DNA of 64,000 bases from Pseudomonas putida (lineage in GTDB: Bacteria > Pseudomonadota > Gammaproteobacteria > Pseudomonadales > Pseudomonadaceae): positions 4,391,501 through 4,455,500 of the forward strand of contig NZ_CP029693.1 of NCBI RefSeq assembly GCF_003228315.1, given 5' to 3'. Shown here one piece after another: positions 6,952 through 15,897 of the stretch (within the stretch, counting starts at the first letter, position 1; every line of letters begins with the position of its first letter). A program made the position numbers and the translations under genes. The notes under the pieces are model-generated. The model worked only from the letters and a program-made list of their open reading frames with translations. It searched no databases and was not told the DNA's origin.

Positions 6952-8229
6952 ATGAGCAAGACTAACGCTGATTTGATGGCCCGCCGTACCGCAGCAGTTC
7001 CACGTGGTGTTGGCCAGATTCACCCGATCTTCGCTGACTCCGCGAAGAACGCCACCGTGACCGACGTTGAAGGTCGTGAGTTCATCGACTTCGCTGGCGG
7101 TATCGCTGTACTGAACACCGGCCACGTGCACCCGAAAGTCATCGCCGCCGTGACCGAGCAGCTGAACAAGCTGACCCACACCTGCTTCCAGGTACTGGCC
7201 TACGAGCCTTACGTAGAAGTGTGCGAAAAAATCAACGCTCGCGTTCCAGGTGATTTCGCCAAGAAAACCCTGCTGGTGACCACCGGTTCCGAAGCCGTTG
7301 AAAACTCCATCAAGATCGCTCGCGCCGCCACTGGCCGTGCCGGCGTGATCGCTTTCACCGGCGCTTACCACGGTCGCACCATGATGACCCTGGGCCTGAC
7401 CGGTAAAGTCGTGCCTTACTCCGCTGGCATGGGCCTGATGCCAGGCGGCGTGTTCCGCGCGCTGTACCCGAACGAACTGCACGGCGTGAGCATCGACGAT
7501 TCGATCGCTTCCATCGAGCGCATCTTCAAGAACGACGCCGAGCCGAAAGACATCGCCGCGATCATCCTCGAGCCGGTTCAGGGCGAAGGTGGTTTCTACG
7601 TCGCTCCGAAAGAATTCATGAAGCGTCTGCGTGCCCTGTGCGACCAGCACGGCATCCTGCTGATCGCTGACGAAGTACAGACTGGCGCTGGCCGTACCGG
7701 CACTTTCTTCGCCATGGAACAGATGGGCGTTGCTGCCGACCTGACCACCTTCGCCAAATCCATCGCTGGCGGCTTCCCGCTGGCCGGTGTGTGCGGCAAG
7801 GCCGAATACATGGACGCCATCGCTCCAGGCGGCCTGGGCGGCACCTACGCTGGTAGCCCGATCGCTTGCGCCGCGGCCCTGGCCGTGATGGAAGTGTTCG
7901 AAGAAGAAAACCTGCTGGACCGCTGCAAGGCAGTCGGCGAGCGTCTGGTCACCGGCCTGAAGGCCATCCAGGCCAAGTACCCGGTAATCGGCGAAGTCCG
8001 TGCCCTGGGCGCGATGATCGCGGTCGAGCTGTTCGAAGGCGGCGACAGCCACAAGCCAAACCCGACTGCTGTTGCAGCCGTGGTGGCCAAGGCGCGCGAA
8101 AAAGGTCTGATCCTGCTGTCCTGCGGCACCTACGGCAACGTTCTGCGCGTCCTGGTACCGCTGACCTCGCCGGACGAGCAACTGGACAAAGGTCTGGCAA
8201 TCATCGAAGAGTGCTTCGCTGAACTCTGA
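6952..8229 (+). CDS. gabT: 4-aminobutyrate--2-oxoglutarate aminotransferase
   Basis: A 425-residue class III PLP-dependent aminotransferase that transfers the amino group of GABA to 2-oxoglutarate, producing succinate semialdehyde for GabD. The PLP lysine is K269 in TFAKSIAGG. IADEVQTGAGRTG holds the cofactor-binding aspartate, and TGSEAVENSIKIAR binds the phosphate. I used the ATG at 6952 (MSKTNADLM), with GAGGAA just upstream; an in-frame ATG 12 bases earlier is less likely. Length equals that of known GabT. A perfect hairpin terminator follows. Confidence 0.97.
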   Translation: MSKTNADLMARRTAAVPRGVGQIHPIFADSAKNATVTDVEGREFIDFAGGIAVLNTGHVHPKVIAAVTEQLNKLTHTCFQVLAYEPYVEVCEKINARVPGDFAKKTLLVTTGSEAVENSIKIARAATGRAGVIAFTGAYHGRTMMTLGLTGKVVPYSAGMGLMPGGVFRALYPNELHGVSIDDSIASIERIFKNDAEPKDIAAIILEPVQGEGGFYVAPKEFMKRLRALCDQHGILLIADEVQTGAGRTGTFFAMEQMGVAADLTTFAKSIAGGFPLAGVCGKAEYMDAIAPGGLGGTYAGSPIACAAALAVMEVFEEENLLDRCKAVGERLVTGLKAIQAKYPVIGEVRALGAMIAVELFEGGDSHKPNPTAVAAVVAKAREKGLILLSCGTYGNVLRVLVPLTSPDEQLDKGLAIIEECFAEL

Positions 8230-8252
8230 TCGCCGAGTGTGACCTGATTCAC

Positions 8253-8278
8253 AAAAAACCCGCTTCGGCGGGTTTTTT
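8253..8278. terminator. Intrinsic terminator after gabT
   Basis: Perfect palindrome AACCCGC-TTCG-GCGGGTT with A6 before and T6 after, so it can act in both directions. It closes the gabDT unit. Confidence 0.93.
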
Positions 8279-8365
8279 CATGCCCGGGCAAATGCTGCCG
8301 TTGCTTTTTCACTGTATCGAATGGCCAGCATTGGCTAAGGTTTCCGCATTGCCAGGGAGAGCTGT

Positions 8366-9577
8366 ATGACAGTTGTCATTTTACCCGCCGCTCCAAGAGT
8401 GCTGATTGCCGAGGCCGACCCCTGGTCCCGGGATCTGCTCAAGGAAGTGTTGTTGAACGTACGCTGCGATGCGCGGCTGGATTTGTGCGCCAATGGCCAG
8501 CAGGCGCTGGAGTTGCTGGCAGCCAATCCCTATGACCTGGTGATCGCCGACTGGGAATTGCCCGGCGTCGATGGCCTGAATGTGTTGCGCAGCGTGCGCC
8601 AGCGCAAACGCAACCCGCCCTTGCCCTTCATCCTGATGAGCAGCCGCAACGACAGTGCCAGCGTGCGCGAAGCCTTGCCGCTGGCACCCGCCGCGTACCT
8701 GACCAAACCGCTGAACATGGAAAGCCTGACCCACCGCCTGCAGGACCTGCTGGTCAATGCCGGTGAGGAGGTCGCCTGCGAGGTGCCGTCGCTGGCACCG
8801 GGCATGACCTTGTCGGTGTACCTGGAGCGACGCCGTGAACTGGCGGAAGGCGCGCCGCTGATGACGGACGTGCAGTTGGCGGTCAAACGCAGCCTCAATC
8901 CCAACGGCCTCGATCTCATCAAGCTGGAAGACGAAATCCGCACCGACCCGCAGGTCACCGCCGTGCTGATCGCTGCCGCCAACAGCGCGGCCCAGCACCA
9001 TGGCGCGGCTGTACAGACCCTGTCCCAGGCCTTGCATCGATTGGGTACGGGCCAAAGCATGAACCTGATCCTGGGGCTGGCCCTCAAGCGCAGCGCCAAG
9101 CTCAGCGATCCTCACCTGGCCGACTATGCCGAGCGTTACTGGGAGCTGTCGCTGCACACCGCCGAGTACGCGCGAACCCTGGCGCGTCTGCTGGATCTGG
9201 ATCAGGCGCGCTGCTACTGCGCGGGCATGCTGCATCGCCTGGGTGATTTGGCGCTGTTGCGCTGCCTGCAGGAGTGGAAGCAGGCCGGTGGCCAACTGGA
9301 CGATCAGGAAGAAGTGGGCGAAGCACTCGCCGAGTTTGGCGCGGCCTACGGTTCGGCGCTGCGCACCCGCTGGCGTCTGCCGCTGGAGTTGCGCCAGCTG
9401 ATTGCCGCGGCCTATCAGCTCGGTGGCGGGGTTTATTCCCGTGAAGCGTTGGTGATGAACATGGCGGCGCAACTGGCACGGCTGACGGAGCATGAGGGCG
9501 TTGAGGAGCTGGCGAAAAGCCGGACGGCGCGGCTGCTCAAGATCGGTTTGCCGGAGCTGATGCGGATGCGCAAGTAG
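8366..9577 (+). CDS. Response regulator with HDOD output domain
   Basis: A 403-residue cytosolic protein. Receiver domain about residues 8-125, with acidic pocket residues in LIAEADPW, a phospho-acceptor aspartate in VIADWELPGVDG and the conserved lysine in YLTKPLNM. An HDOD domain (about 150-350) follows; this is a degenerate HD-type helical fold found in signalling proteins that often lacks catalysis. There is no DNA-binding domain. No partner kinase is adjacent, and the converging diguanylate cyclase suggests second-messenger or motility signalling. The specific role is unknown. Confidence 0.85.
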   Translation: MTVVILPAAPRVLIAEADPWSRDLLKEVLLNVRCDARLDLCANGQQALELLAANPYDLVIADWELPGVDGLNVLRSVRQRKRNPPLPFILMSSRNDSASVREALPLAPAAYLTKPLNMESLTHRLQDLLVNAGEEVACEVPSLAPGMTLSVYLERRRELAEGAPLMTDVQLAVKRSLNPNGLDLIKLEDEIRTDPQVTAVLIAAANSAAQHHGAAVQTLSQALHRLGTGQSMNLILGLALKRSAKLSDPHLADYAERYWELSLHTAEYARTLARLLDLDQARCYCAGMLHRLGDLALLRCLQEWKQAGGQLDDQEEVGEALAEFGAAYGSALRTRWRLPLELRQLIAAAYQLGGGVYSREALVMNMAAQLARLTEHEGVEELAKSRTARLLKIGLPELMRMRK

Positions 9578-9592
9578 GGCTTCACAAAAAAC

Positions 9593-9685
9593 CTGTAGGA
9601 GCGAGCCTGCTCGCGATAGCGGTCTTACAGCCAACATCAATGTTGAATGTCAGTCCCTCATCGCGAGCAGGCTCGCTCCTACAGG
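9593..9685. repeat. REP inverted pair (REPIN)
   Basis: TGTAGGAGCGAGCCTGCTCG core at the left end and its complement at the right, about 45 bp apart. It sits between convergent genes and may help terminate both. Confidence 0.9.
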
Positions 9686-9701
9686 GGATGTGTCAGGCCT
9701 G

Positions 9702-10691
9702 TCAGCCCGTGACAATCCTGTTCTTCCCCTCCCGCTTGGCCCGGTACATCGCCGCATCCGCACGGGCGAAAAGGCTTTCGATGGTTTCATCTTTTGCGCT
9801 CAGGCGGGTCAGCCCCTGGCTGACGGTAATGCCGAACACCTGGCCGTCATGCTCAAAGCTCAGGCTCTGGATCTCCCGTTGCAGGCGTTCGGCTACTTGC
9901 AGCGCCATCTCGGGAGTGCAGCCGGGGAACACCGCGGCGAACTCCTCGCCACCAATGCGCCCGAACAGATCTCCCCGGCGCAGCGCCGCGCGGCCACTGT
10001 CGGCGATGCGTTGCAGCACGTTGTCGCCGGCCTGATGGCCGTAGGTGTCGTTGATCATTTTGAAGTCATCGATGTCCAGCATCAGGAACGACAGCGGGGT
10101 GCCGTGTTTGCGTGCCAGCTCGAACTCTTCGTGGGCGCCTTCGAAGAAATGCCGGCGATTGCTGCTGCGGGTCAGGGCATCGGTGGTGGCCAGGCGATGC
10201 AGCTCGGTTTCCATGTGCTTCTTGTCGGTGATGTCTTCAGCGATGCCGACGATGATCACCGGCTGGCCCGGTTCGGCCTGGCGGTTGATGAAGCATTTGT
10301 CGCTGATCCAGCGCAGGCGACCGTCGGCGTCGACGATCCGGTATTCGCGGTCTTCAACTTCGCCCTTGACCAGCACTTGGGCAAGGCTGCGCTCGGCGTA
10401 GTCCAGATCGTCGGGGTGGATGCTGTCTCGCCATTGGTTGCAGTCGGCCAGCAGCCGGTCGGCGCGGTGGCCGAAAATCCTTTCATAGGCGGGGCTGACG
10501 TACAGCACCCGGCGGGTATCCCAGTTGAAGGCCCAGAGCACCGCGTTGACGCTTGCCAGCAAGGTGTCGAGCAGTTGTTCGCGCTCGCTCGGGCGCGCTA
10601 CCTCGCTCTGGGCTTGCATGAGGGCCAGCAGGGTCTGCGCGGTTGCCGGCCACTGCGCCGGGGGCAGGTCTTTGGGGTTTTTATTGAGCAT
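9702..10691 (-). CDS. PAS-domain diguanylate cyclase
   Basis: A 329-residue protein predicted to make cyclic di-GMP from two GTP. A PAS_3-type sensor (about residues 45-155) precedes the GGDEF domain (about 165-325). The active site reads GGEEF at 247-251, and the product-inhibition I-site RRGD (238-241) is correctly placed five residues upstream, so both catalysis and feedback should be intact. I used the ATG at 10691; sequence upstream lies in a REP region. There are no membrane segments. The stop is next to the REPIN shared with the HDOD gene. Confidence 0.92.
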   Translation of the reverse strand: MLNKNPKDLPPAQWPATAQTLLALMQAQSEVARPSEREQLLDTLLASVNAVLWAFNWDTRRVLYVSPAYERIFGHRADRLLADCNQWRDSIHPDDLDYAERSLAQVLVKGEVEDREYRIVDADGRLRWISDKCFINRQAEPGQPVIIVGIAEDITDKKHMETELHRLATTDALTRSSNRRHFFEGAHEEFELARKHGTPLSFLMLDIDDFKMINDTYGHQAGDNVLQRIADSGRAALRRGDLFGRIGGEEFAAVFPGCTPEMALQVAERLQREIQSLSFEHDGQVFGITVSQGLTRLSAKDETIESLFARADAAMYRAKREGKNRIVTG

Positions 10692-10815
10692 CGGCACAAC
10701 TCTCAAAGGGCGTGCGCCCGCCGGGGGGCGAAGTGTCTTTGAGATAGGGGATGCGGGATGAAGTTCCCGCTTTGTGAGGCGAGGCGCCGGGCGGCATCGT
10801 TGACGCTCAGACTCA

Positions 10816-10906
10816 TGTAGGAGCGAGCCTGCTCGCGATAGCGGTCTTTCAATCAACCTATGCGTTGAATGTCAGTCCCTCATCGCGAGCAGGCTCGCTC
10901 CTACAG
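10816..10906. repeat. REP inverted pair (REPIN)
   Basis: Pair of REP palindromes between the desA end and the diguanylate cyclase start, almost identical in its inner segment to the pair at 9593-9685 (shared GAATGTCAGTCCCTCATCGC), so the two are recent relatives. Confidence 0.9.
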
Positions 10907-10916
10907 TTTTGAGGTG

Positions 10917-12098
10917 TCAGGCCGCAGGGCGCAGCGAGTAGGTTTTGAGCTGATCGGCGAAGTCGCGCAGGGACTGAATCCCGCTGGCCTCGGCCTCGTG
11001 CACCCAGTCCTTGATGGCGGCGAGCATGTCGTGACCGTTGGAGCTGGTCTTGACCCAGATCTGCTGCAGGGCCAGGCGTTTTTCGTAGATGACCTTCAGC
11101 GCCTGGCTGTGTTCGAGCATGGTCTGGATGCGCACGTGGTGGCGGTCGTCCAGCAGGCTGGTTTCCCGCGAGAGCAGGCGCTTGGCGCGGCGGAACTGGT
11201 GACGGACCGAATGATCGACCTTGGCCAGTTCCTGCTTGACCAGCGGCCCGATCACCAGCTTGCGGTACTGGGCCATGATCTGGAAGCGGTTGTTGAGGAT
11301 CGCCATCGCGGTGTCCATGTCCAGGTTGCCCTTGCCTTCGACGCGGTGGGCAATCGGCGCGACCCGCTGGACCTTGGCCAGGCGCAGGAAGCTGAACACT
11401 TGAATCCAGGCCCAGCCCAGATCGAACTCCCACTTCTTCACCGACAGCTTGGCCGAGTTAGGGTAGGTGTGATGGTTGTTGTGCAGTTCTTCACCGCCGA
11501 TCAGGATGCCCCAGGGCACCAGATTGGTCGCCGCATCGCGGCACTCGAAGTTGCGGTAGCCGATGGCATGGCCCAGGCCATTGACCACGCCGGCGGCCCA
11601 GACCGGAATCCACATCATCTGGATGGCCCAGATGGTGATGCCGATGGTGCCGAACAGCAGCAGGTCGATGACCCCCATGATCATCACCCCCAGTCGCGGG
11701 TAGCGGCTGTAGAGGTTGCGCTCGATCCAGTCTTCCGGGCAGTTCTTGCCATAAATGCGCAGGGTCTCGGCGTTTTCCGCCTCGGCGCGGTACAGCTCGG
11801 CGCCTTTGCGCAGCACCGTGGACAGGCCCTTGATCACCGGGCTGTGCGGGTCGTCGACGGTTTCGCACTTGGCGTGATGCTTGCGGTGGATCGCCGTCCA
11901 CTCGCGGGTGTTCTGCGCCGTGGTCAACCACAGCCAGAAGCGGAAGAAATGTTTCAGGCCGGCATTGAGCTCAAGGGAGCGATGGGCTGAGTAGCGGTGC
12001 AGATAGACCGTGACGGCGACGATTGTCACGTGGGTCATCAGCAGGGTGACCGCGACCAATGACCAGGCCGACAAGCCGAGAAAACCTTCGTACCACAT
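10917..12098 (-). CDS. desA: Fatty acid delta-9 desaturase (acyl-CoA/acyl-lipid type)
   Basis: A 393-residue inner-membrane di-iron desaturase that inserts a cis double bond into membrane acyl chains. Three histidine boxes bind the iron pair: HRYSAH (34-39), HRKHH (71-75) and HNNHH (206-210). Membrane helices lie around 10-30, 55-62, 140-160 and 160-175. Length and motifs match Pseudomonas DesA, an oxygen-dependent route to unsaturated fatty acids. It is monocistronic and divergent from the GGDEF-EAL gene, with 128 bp between the two starts. Confidence 0.9.
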   Translation of the reverse strand: MWYEGFLGLSAWSLVAVTLLMTHVTIVAVTVYLHRYSAHRSLELNAGLKHFFRFWLWLTTAQNTREWTAIHRKHHAKCETVDDPHSPVIKGLSTVLRKGAELYRAEAENAETLRIYGKNCPEDWIERNLYSRYPRLGVMIMGVIDLLLFGTIGITIWAIQMMWIPVWAAGVVNGLGHAIGYRNFECRDAATNLVPWGILIGGEELHNNHHTYPNSAKLSVKKWEFDLGWAWIQVFSFLRLAKVQRVAPIAHRVEGKGNLDMDTAMAILNNRFQIMAQYRKLVIGPLVKQELAKVDHSVRHQFRRAKRLLSRETSLLDDRHHVRIQTMLEHSQALKVIYEKRLALQQIWVKTSSNGHDMLAAIKDWVHEAEASGIQSLRDFADQLKTYSLRPAA

Positions 12099-12226
12099 AG
12101 GCTATAGGGCCCTCGATAAAGAAAAAAACAGCCGTTGCATTATCCCCATGCCCACAGAGAAAACCAGTCGCCCTTTCAGATAAGAGTGGCCCTTTTGCTT
12201 TATAATCCCGGCATTTCTGTAAGGAC

Positions 12227-14158
12227 ATGGACCGTCTTATGTCTGCCGGCTATCGCGCTGCCACGCGTGCAACGTTGTTCTACCTGATGATTTCCGGGAT
12301 CTGGCTACTGCTCAGTGGCTATTTATTGAACAGTTTCTTCGATAATTCCGCCGAGCTATCGCGATGGCAACTGATCAACGGTTGTGCCTGGCTGCTGTTC
12401 AGCGCCGGGTTTGTCTTTATCAGCGGGGCGCGATTGGCGCGTCGTCTGGGGATCGGCCCAAAATCACTCGATAATGTCGAAGATCGTGAGTATTTGCGCC
12501 AGGCCGCCGCTGTTTTCGATTGCACCCGTGAAGGGGTGCTGGTGACCGATCGCGCGGGCCTGATCGTTCACGTCAATCCGGCCTTCATGCGCATCACCGG
12601 TTATCAGCGCGACGAGGTGCTGGGCCAGCGACCCAACCTGTTCAAGTCCGGCCGCCACTCGGTGGATTTCTACCAGGCGATGTTCGCGACCCTCGACCGG
12701 GAAGGCCAGTGGAGCGGAGAAATCTGGAATCGACGCAAGAGCGGCGAAATCTATCCGCAGTGGCAAACCATCCGCGTCATTCATGACGACCAGGGGCAGC
12801 GCAGCCATTTCGTCGCGGTGTTCTCCGATATCAGTGCGATCAAAAATTCCGAACAGGAGCTGATGCACCTGGCGCATCACGATCCGTTGACCGACTTGCC
12901 CAATCGCCTGTTGTTCACCGATCGCGCGAAGCAGGCCCTGGCGTCGGCGCAGATGCATAAGCGAGGTTGTGCACTGCTGTTGATCGATCTGGATCACTTC
13001 AAGATGATCAACGACAGCCTCGGCCACACCATCGGTGACCAGTTGCTCAAGGAGGTCGCCGAGCGCCTGAAGGCCATGTTCGGTCCGGGCATCACCCTGG
13101 CGCGACTGAGTGGCGACGAGTTCGCCGTGCTGGCTGAAAGTTGTCCACAGCCGGAGCAGGCCGCTGCGCTGGCACGACGCATCCTCGATGGGCTCAAGGA
13201 CGCGTTTGCGGTTGATGGGCATCAGTTGTTCATCAATGCCAGCATTGGCATCAGCCTGTTCCCCAGCGATGCCTTGAGCGCCGAACAACTGCTGCGCAAT
13301 GCCGATGCGGCGCTGTTCAAGGCCAAGAGCGCCGGGCGCAATGATTACGCGCTCTATACCGAAGAGCTGACTGCCCATGCCCAGCAGCGGGTCGAGACCT
13401 CGTTCGAATTGCGTCATGCACTGGACCAGCAGCAGCTGCGGGTTTACTACCAGCCGGTGCATGACCTGCGCACCAGTCGATTGATTGGCGTCGAAGCGCT
13501 GGTGCGCTGGGAGCATCCGCAGCGGGGGCTGGTGTCGCCGGCGGAATTCATTCCAATTGCCGAACGCACCGGGTTGATCGCCGAAATCGACGCCTGGGTG
13601 ATGCAGCAGGCGTGTCGGCAAATGTGCCAATGGCAGCAGGCCGGCGTGGAGCTGGCGTTTGTCGCGGTGAATATCTCCTCGCGCCTGTTCGCTCGCCGCG
13701 AGCTGTATGAGCACGTGGCGCGGGTGCTGCACGAAACCGGGTTGAATCCGGCCTGCCTGGAGCTGGAGGTCACCGAAAGCGCGGTGATGGAAGATGCGGA
13801 AGTGGCGCTGGAGCAGATGTATCGCCTGCGTGAACTGGGTGTGCAGCTGGCCATCGACGACTTCGGCACCGGCTATTCATCGTTGCTGCGGCTCAAGCGC
13901 CTGCCGGTGCAGAAGCTCAAAATCGATCAGGGTTTCGTCGCCGGATTGCCGTGGGACGAGGACGACGCGGCCATCGTCCGGGTGATCATCGCCCTGGCGC
14001 AAAGCATGGGCATGCAGGTGCACGCCGAAGGTATTGAACAGGCCGAGCAGGCGGCGTTCCTGCTCGAGCATGGCAGCCAGCTGGGGCAGGGCTACTGGTT
14101 CGGGCGGCCGGTACCGGCCGGGCAGCTGGATTGGACGCACGCGCCGGTGATTGGGTAA
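12227..14158 (+). CDS. PAS-GGDEF-EAL bifunctional cyclic di-GMP protein
   Basis: A 643-residue protein with two N-terminal membrane helices (about 18-37 and 50-66), a PAS domain (about 85-205), a GGDEF domain (about 215-375, active site LSGDEF) and an EAL domain (about 390-640, with GVEALVRW, DDFGTGYSSL and KIDQGF). The EAL motif and the metal-binding DDFGTG are intact, so phosphodiesterase activity is likely. The SGDEF variant keeps the key GDEF residues. A TATAAT box at 12201-12206 and AAGGAC immediately before the ATG precede it. An in-frame ATG at 12239 is an alternative start. Confidence 0.9.
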   Translation: MDRLMSAGYRAATRATLFYLMISGIWLLLSGYLLNSFFDNSAELSRWQLINGCAWLLFSAGFVFISGARLARRLGIGPKSLDNVEDREYLRQAAAVFDCTREGVLVTDRAGLIVHVNPAFMRITGYQRDEVLGQRPNLFKSGRHSVDFYQAMFATLDREGQWSGEIWNRRKSGEIYPQWQTIRVIHDDQGQRSHFVAVFSDISAIKNSEQELMHLAHHDPLTDLPNRLLFTDRAKQALASAQMHKRGCALLLIDLDHFKMINDSLGHTIGDQLLKEVAERLKAMFGPGITLARLSGDEFAVLAESCPQPEQAAALARRILDGLKDAFAVDGHQLFINASIGISLFPSDALSAEQLLRNADAALFKAKSAGRNDYALYTEELTAHAQQRVETSFELRHALDQQQLRVYYQPVHDLRTSRLIGVEALVRWEHPQRGLVSPAEFIPIAERTGLIAEIDAWVMQQACRQMCQWQQAGVELAFVAVNISSRLFARRELYEHVARVLHETGLNPACLELEVTESAVMEDAEVALEQMYRLRELGVQLAIDDFGTGYSSLLRLKRLPVQKLKIDQGFVAGLPWDEDDAAIVRVIIALAQSMGMQVHAEGIEQAEQAAFLLEHGSQLGQGYWFGRPVPAGQLDWTHAPVIG

Positions 14159-14188
14159 TCCTCCATACCCTCCAATTGATGCCCAAAC

Positions 14189-14284
14189 CTGTAGGAGCGA
14201 GCCTGCTCGCGATGGCGCCAGAACATTCAACATCACCATTGATTGGTCTACCGCTATCGCGAGCAGGCTCGCTCCTACAGGGGG
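14189..14284. repeat. REP inverted pair (REPIN)
   Basis: Two REP palindromes in opposite orientation, about 40 bp apart, directly after the GGDEF-EAL gene, where they may stabilise its mRNA 3' end. Confidence 0.9.
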
Positions 14285-14357
14285 TTGCGTGCGTTTGGGA
14301 GATATAAATCCCCGCAAACCCTTGTCCCGCCAAATAATGTCTTCTGGTTATATAAAC

Positions 14358-14382
14358 ATTCTTAAATAGTATTTTTAAGAAT
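14358..14382. promoter_or_regulatory. AT-rich inverted repeat upstream of oscA
   Basis: ATTCTTAAA-N7-TTTAAGAAT is a perfect 9-bp inverted repeat in an AT-rich block unlike its surroundings, 83 bp before the oscA start. Position and composition fit the promoter/activator region of a sulfur-starvation operon (a CysB-type LysR site is my inference). Confidence 0.5.
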
Positions 14383-14464
14383 ATCCATGCCTCCCTACTA
14401 TGGGCTCCACGCCGCAAGCAGTGCCGTCACTGCCAGGCAACCCCACAGTCGAAGGAGCAGCACC

Positions 14465-14647
14465 ATGAGCGCATCCCTACGTAGCGTCGACGGTCAGGAC
14501 GAAGCCACCATCCTGCGTGAAATCCAGAGCGCCCTGCGCGATCTGCGTTTCGGCGCCGTGGAAATCACCGTCCACAACGCCCAGGTGGTTCAGATCGAGC
14601 GCAAGGAAAAATTCCGTTTGCAGCAGCCGGGGAACAAGGCTGGCTGA
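14465..14647 (+). CDS. oscA: OscA-like small protein (YezD/DUF2292 family)
   Basis: A 60-residue soluble protein of the DUF2292 family, with the family core LRFGAVEITVHNAQVVQIER at about residues 27-46. In Pseudomonas this small gene stands directly before sbp and is known as oscA, reported to be needed for use of organosulfur compounds and for coping with the sulfur demand caused by chromate. It is 75 bp upstream of sbp and probably co-transcribed with it. I chose the ATG at 14465, preceded by GAAGGAGCAGC. The biochemical role is unknown. Confidence 0.85.
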   Translation: MSASLRSVDGQDEATILREIQSALRDLRFGAVEITVHNAQVVQIERKEKFRLQQPGNKAG

Positions 14648-14722
14648 AAGCCAAAAGATCGCAACGCCAGAAGTCCATAAGAAAAAGCCAATACACCTAA
14701 AAGAATTCCAGGAGCTTTCACC

Positions 14723-15736
14723 ATGTCGTCGATTCGCCATTTCGCTTTGGCCGCCCTGGCCAGCGCCCTGTTTGCCGGTTCCGCGGTTGCCAAGGACTAC
14801 GAACTGCTCAACGTGTCCTACGACCCGACCCGCGAGCTGTATCAGGATTACAACGCCGAATTCGTCAACTTCTGGAAGAAAAGCAACCCCGGCGACACCG
14901 TGAAAATCCAGCAATCCCACGGCGGTTCGGGCAAGCAGGGCCGCGCGGTGATTGATGGCCTGCGGGCCGACGTGGTGACCCTGGCCCTGGCCGGTGACAT
15001 CGACGAAATCGCCAAGCTGGGCAAGACCCTGCCGGCTGACTGGCAGAAGCGTCTGCCGGATGCGAGCACGCCTTACACCTCGACCATCGTGTTCCTGGTG
15101 CGCAAGGGCAACCCCAAAGGCATCAAGGACTGGGGCGATCTGGTCAAGAACGACGTCTCGGTCATTACCCCGAACCCGAAAACCTCCGGCGGTGCGCGCT
15201 GGAACTTCCTCGCGGCCTGGGCCTATGGCCTGAAAGCCAACGGCGGTGACGAAGCCAAGGCCAAGGAATACGTACAAACCCTGTTCAAGCACGTGCCTGT
15301 GCTGGACACCGGTGCTCGCGGTTCGACGATTACCTTCGTCAACAACGGTCAGGGCGACGTGCTGCTGGCCTGGGAAAACGAAGCCTTCCTGGCGCTGAAG
15401 GAAGATGGCGGCGCCGACAAATTCGACATCGTCGTGCCTTCGCTGTCGATCCTCGCCGAGCCGCCAGTGGCCGTGGTGGACAAGAACGCCGAGAAGAAGG
15501 GTAACGAGAAGATTGCCGAGGAATATCTCAAGCACCTGTACAGCCCGGCCGGCCAGGAAATCGCGGCGAAAAACTTCTATCGTCCACGTGACAAGGATGT
15601 GGCTGCCAAATACGTCAACCAGTTCCCGAAATTGGAGCTGGTGACCATCGACAAAGACTTCGGCGGGTGGAAAACCGCGCAGCCGAAATTCTTCAATGAC
15701 GGTGGTGTGTTCGACCAGATCTACCAGGCGCAGTAA
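14723..15736 (+). CDS. sbp: Sulfate/thiosulfate ABC transporter, periplasmic binding protein
   Basis: A 337-residue secreted protein. The signal peptide ends after AVA (about residue 24). The mature part starts KDYELLNVSYDPTRELY, the usual start of Sbp/CysP proteins, and contains QQSHGGSGKQ, which holds the sulfate-binding backbone. It delivers sulfate to CysTW-CysA, encoded next on the same strand after a REPIN. The strong RBS GGAGC precedes the ATG. Confidence 0.95.
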   Translation: MSSIRHFALAALASALFAGSAVAKDYELLNVSYDPTRELYQDYNAEFVNFWKKSNPGDTVKIQQSHGGSGKQGRAVIDGLRADVVTLALAGDIDEIAKLGKTLPADWQKRLPDASTPYTSTIVFLVRKGNPKGIKDWGDLVKNDVSVITPNPKTSGGARWNFLAAWAYGLKANGGDEAKAKEYVQTLFKHVPVLDTGARGSTITFVNNGQGDVLLAWENEAFLALKEDGGADKFDIVVPSLSILAEPPVAVVDKNAEKKGNEKIAEEYLKHLYSPAGQEIAAKNFYRPRDKDVAAKYVNQFPKLELVTIDKDFGGWKTAQPKFFNDGGVFDQIYQAQ

Positions 15737-15766
15737 TCCTGATGTCAATTGGCTAAGGTGTTGAAC

Positions 15767-15857
15767 CTGTGGGAGCGAGCCTGCTCGCGAAGGCGGTATT
15801 TCAGACAACAGGGATGTTGACTGGTACTCCCCCTTCGCGAGCAGGCTCGCTCCCACA
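15767..15857. repeat. REP inverted pair (REPIN) inside the sulfate operon
   Basis: REP pair in the 161-bp gap between sbp and cysT. In this position it could shield the abundant sbp message from 3' decay and so set a high binding-protein to permease ratio (inference). Confidence 0.9.
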
Positions 15858-15897
15858 TAGATGCTCTTGGCAGAACAATTTTTAACCAAGGACTTTT

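Noticed and set aside
9593..9685. Repeated palindromes considered as a CRISPR array
   Set aside because: They are isolated inverted pairs scattered through the window, not regularly spaced direct repeats, and no cas genes are present.
12201..12206. TATAAT box before the GGDEF-EAL gene as a small-RNA promoter
   Set aside because: No good -35 element accompanies it, and it lies the right distance upstream to serve the GGDEF-EAL gene itself.
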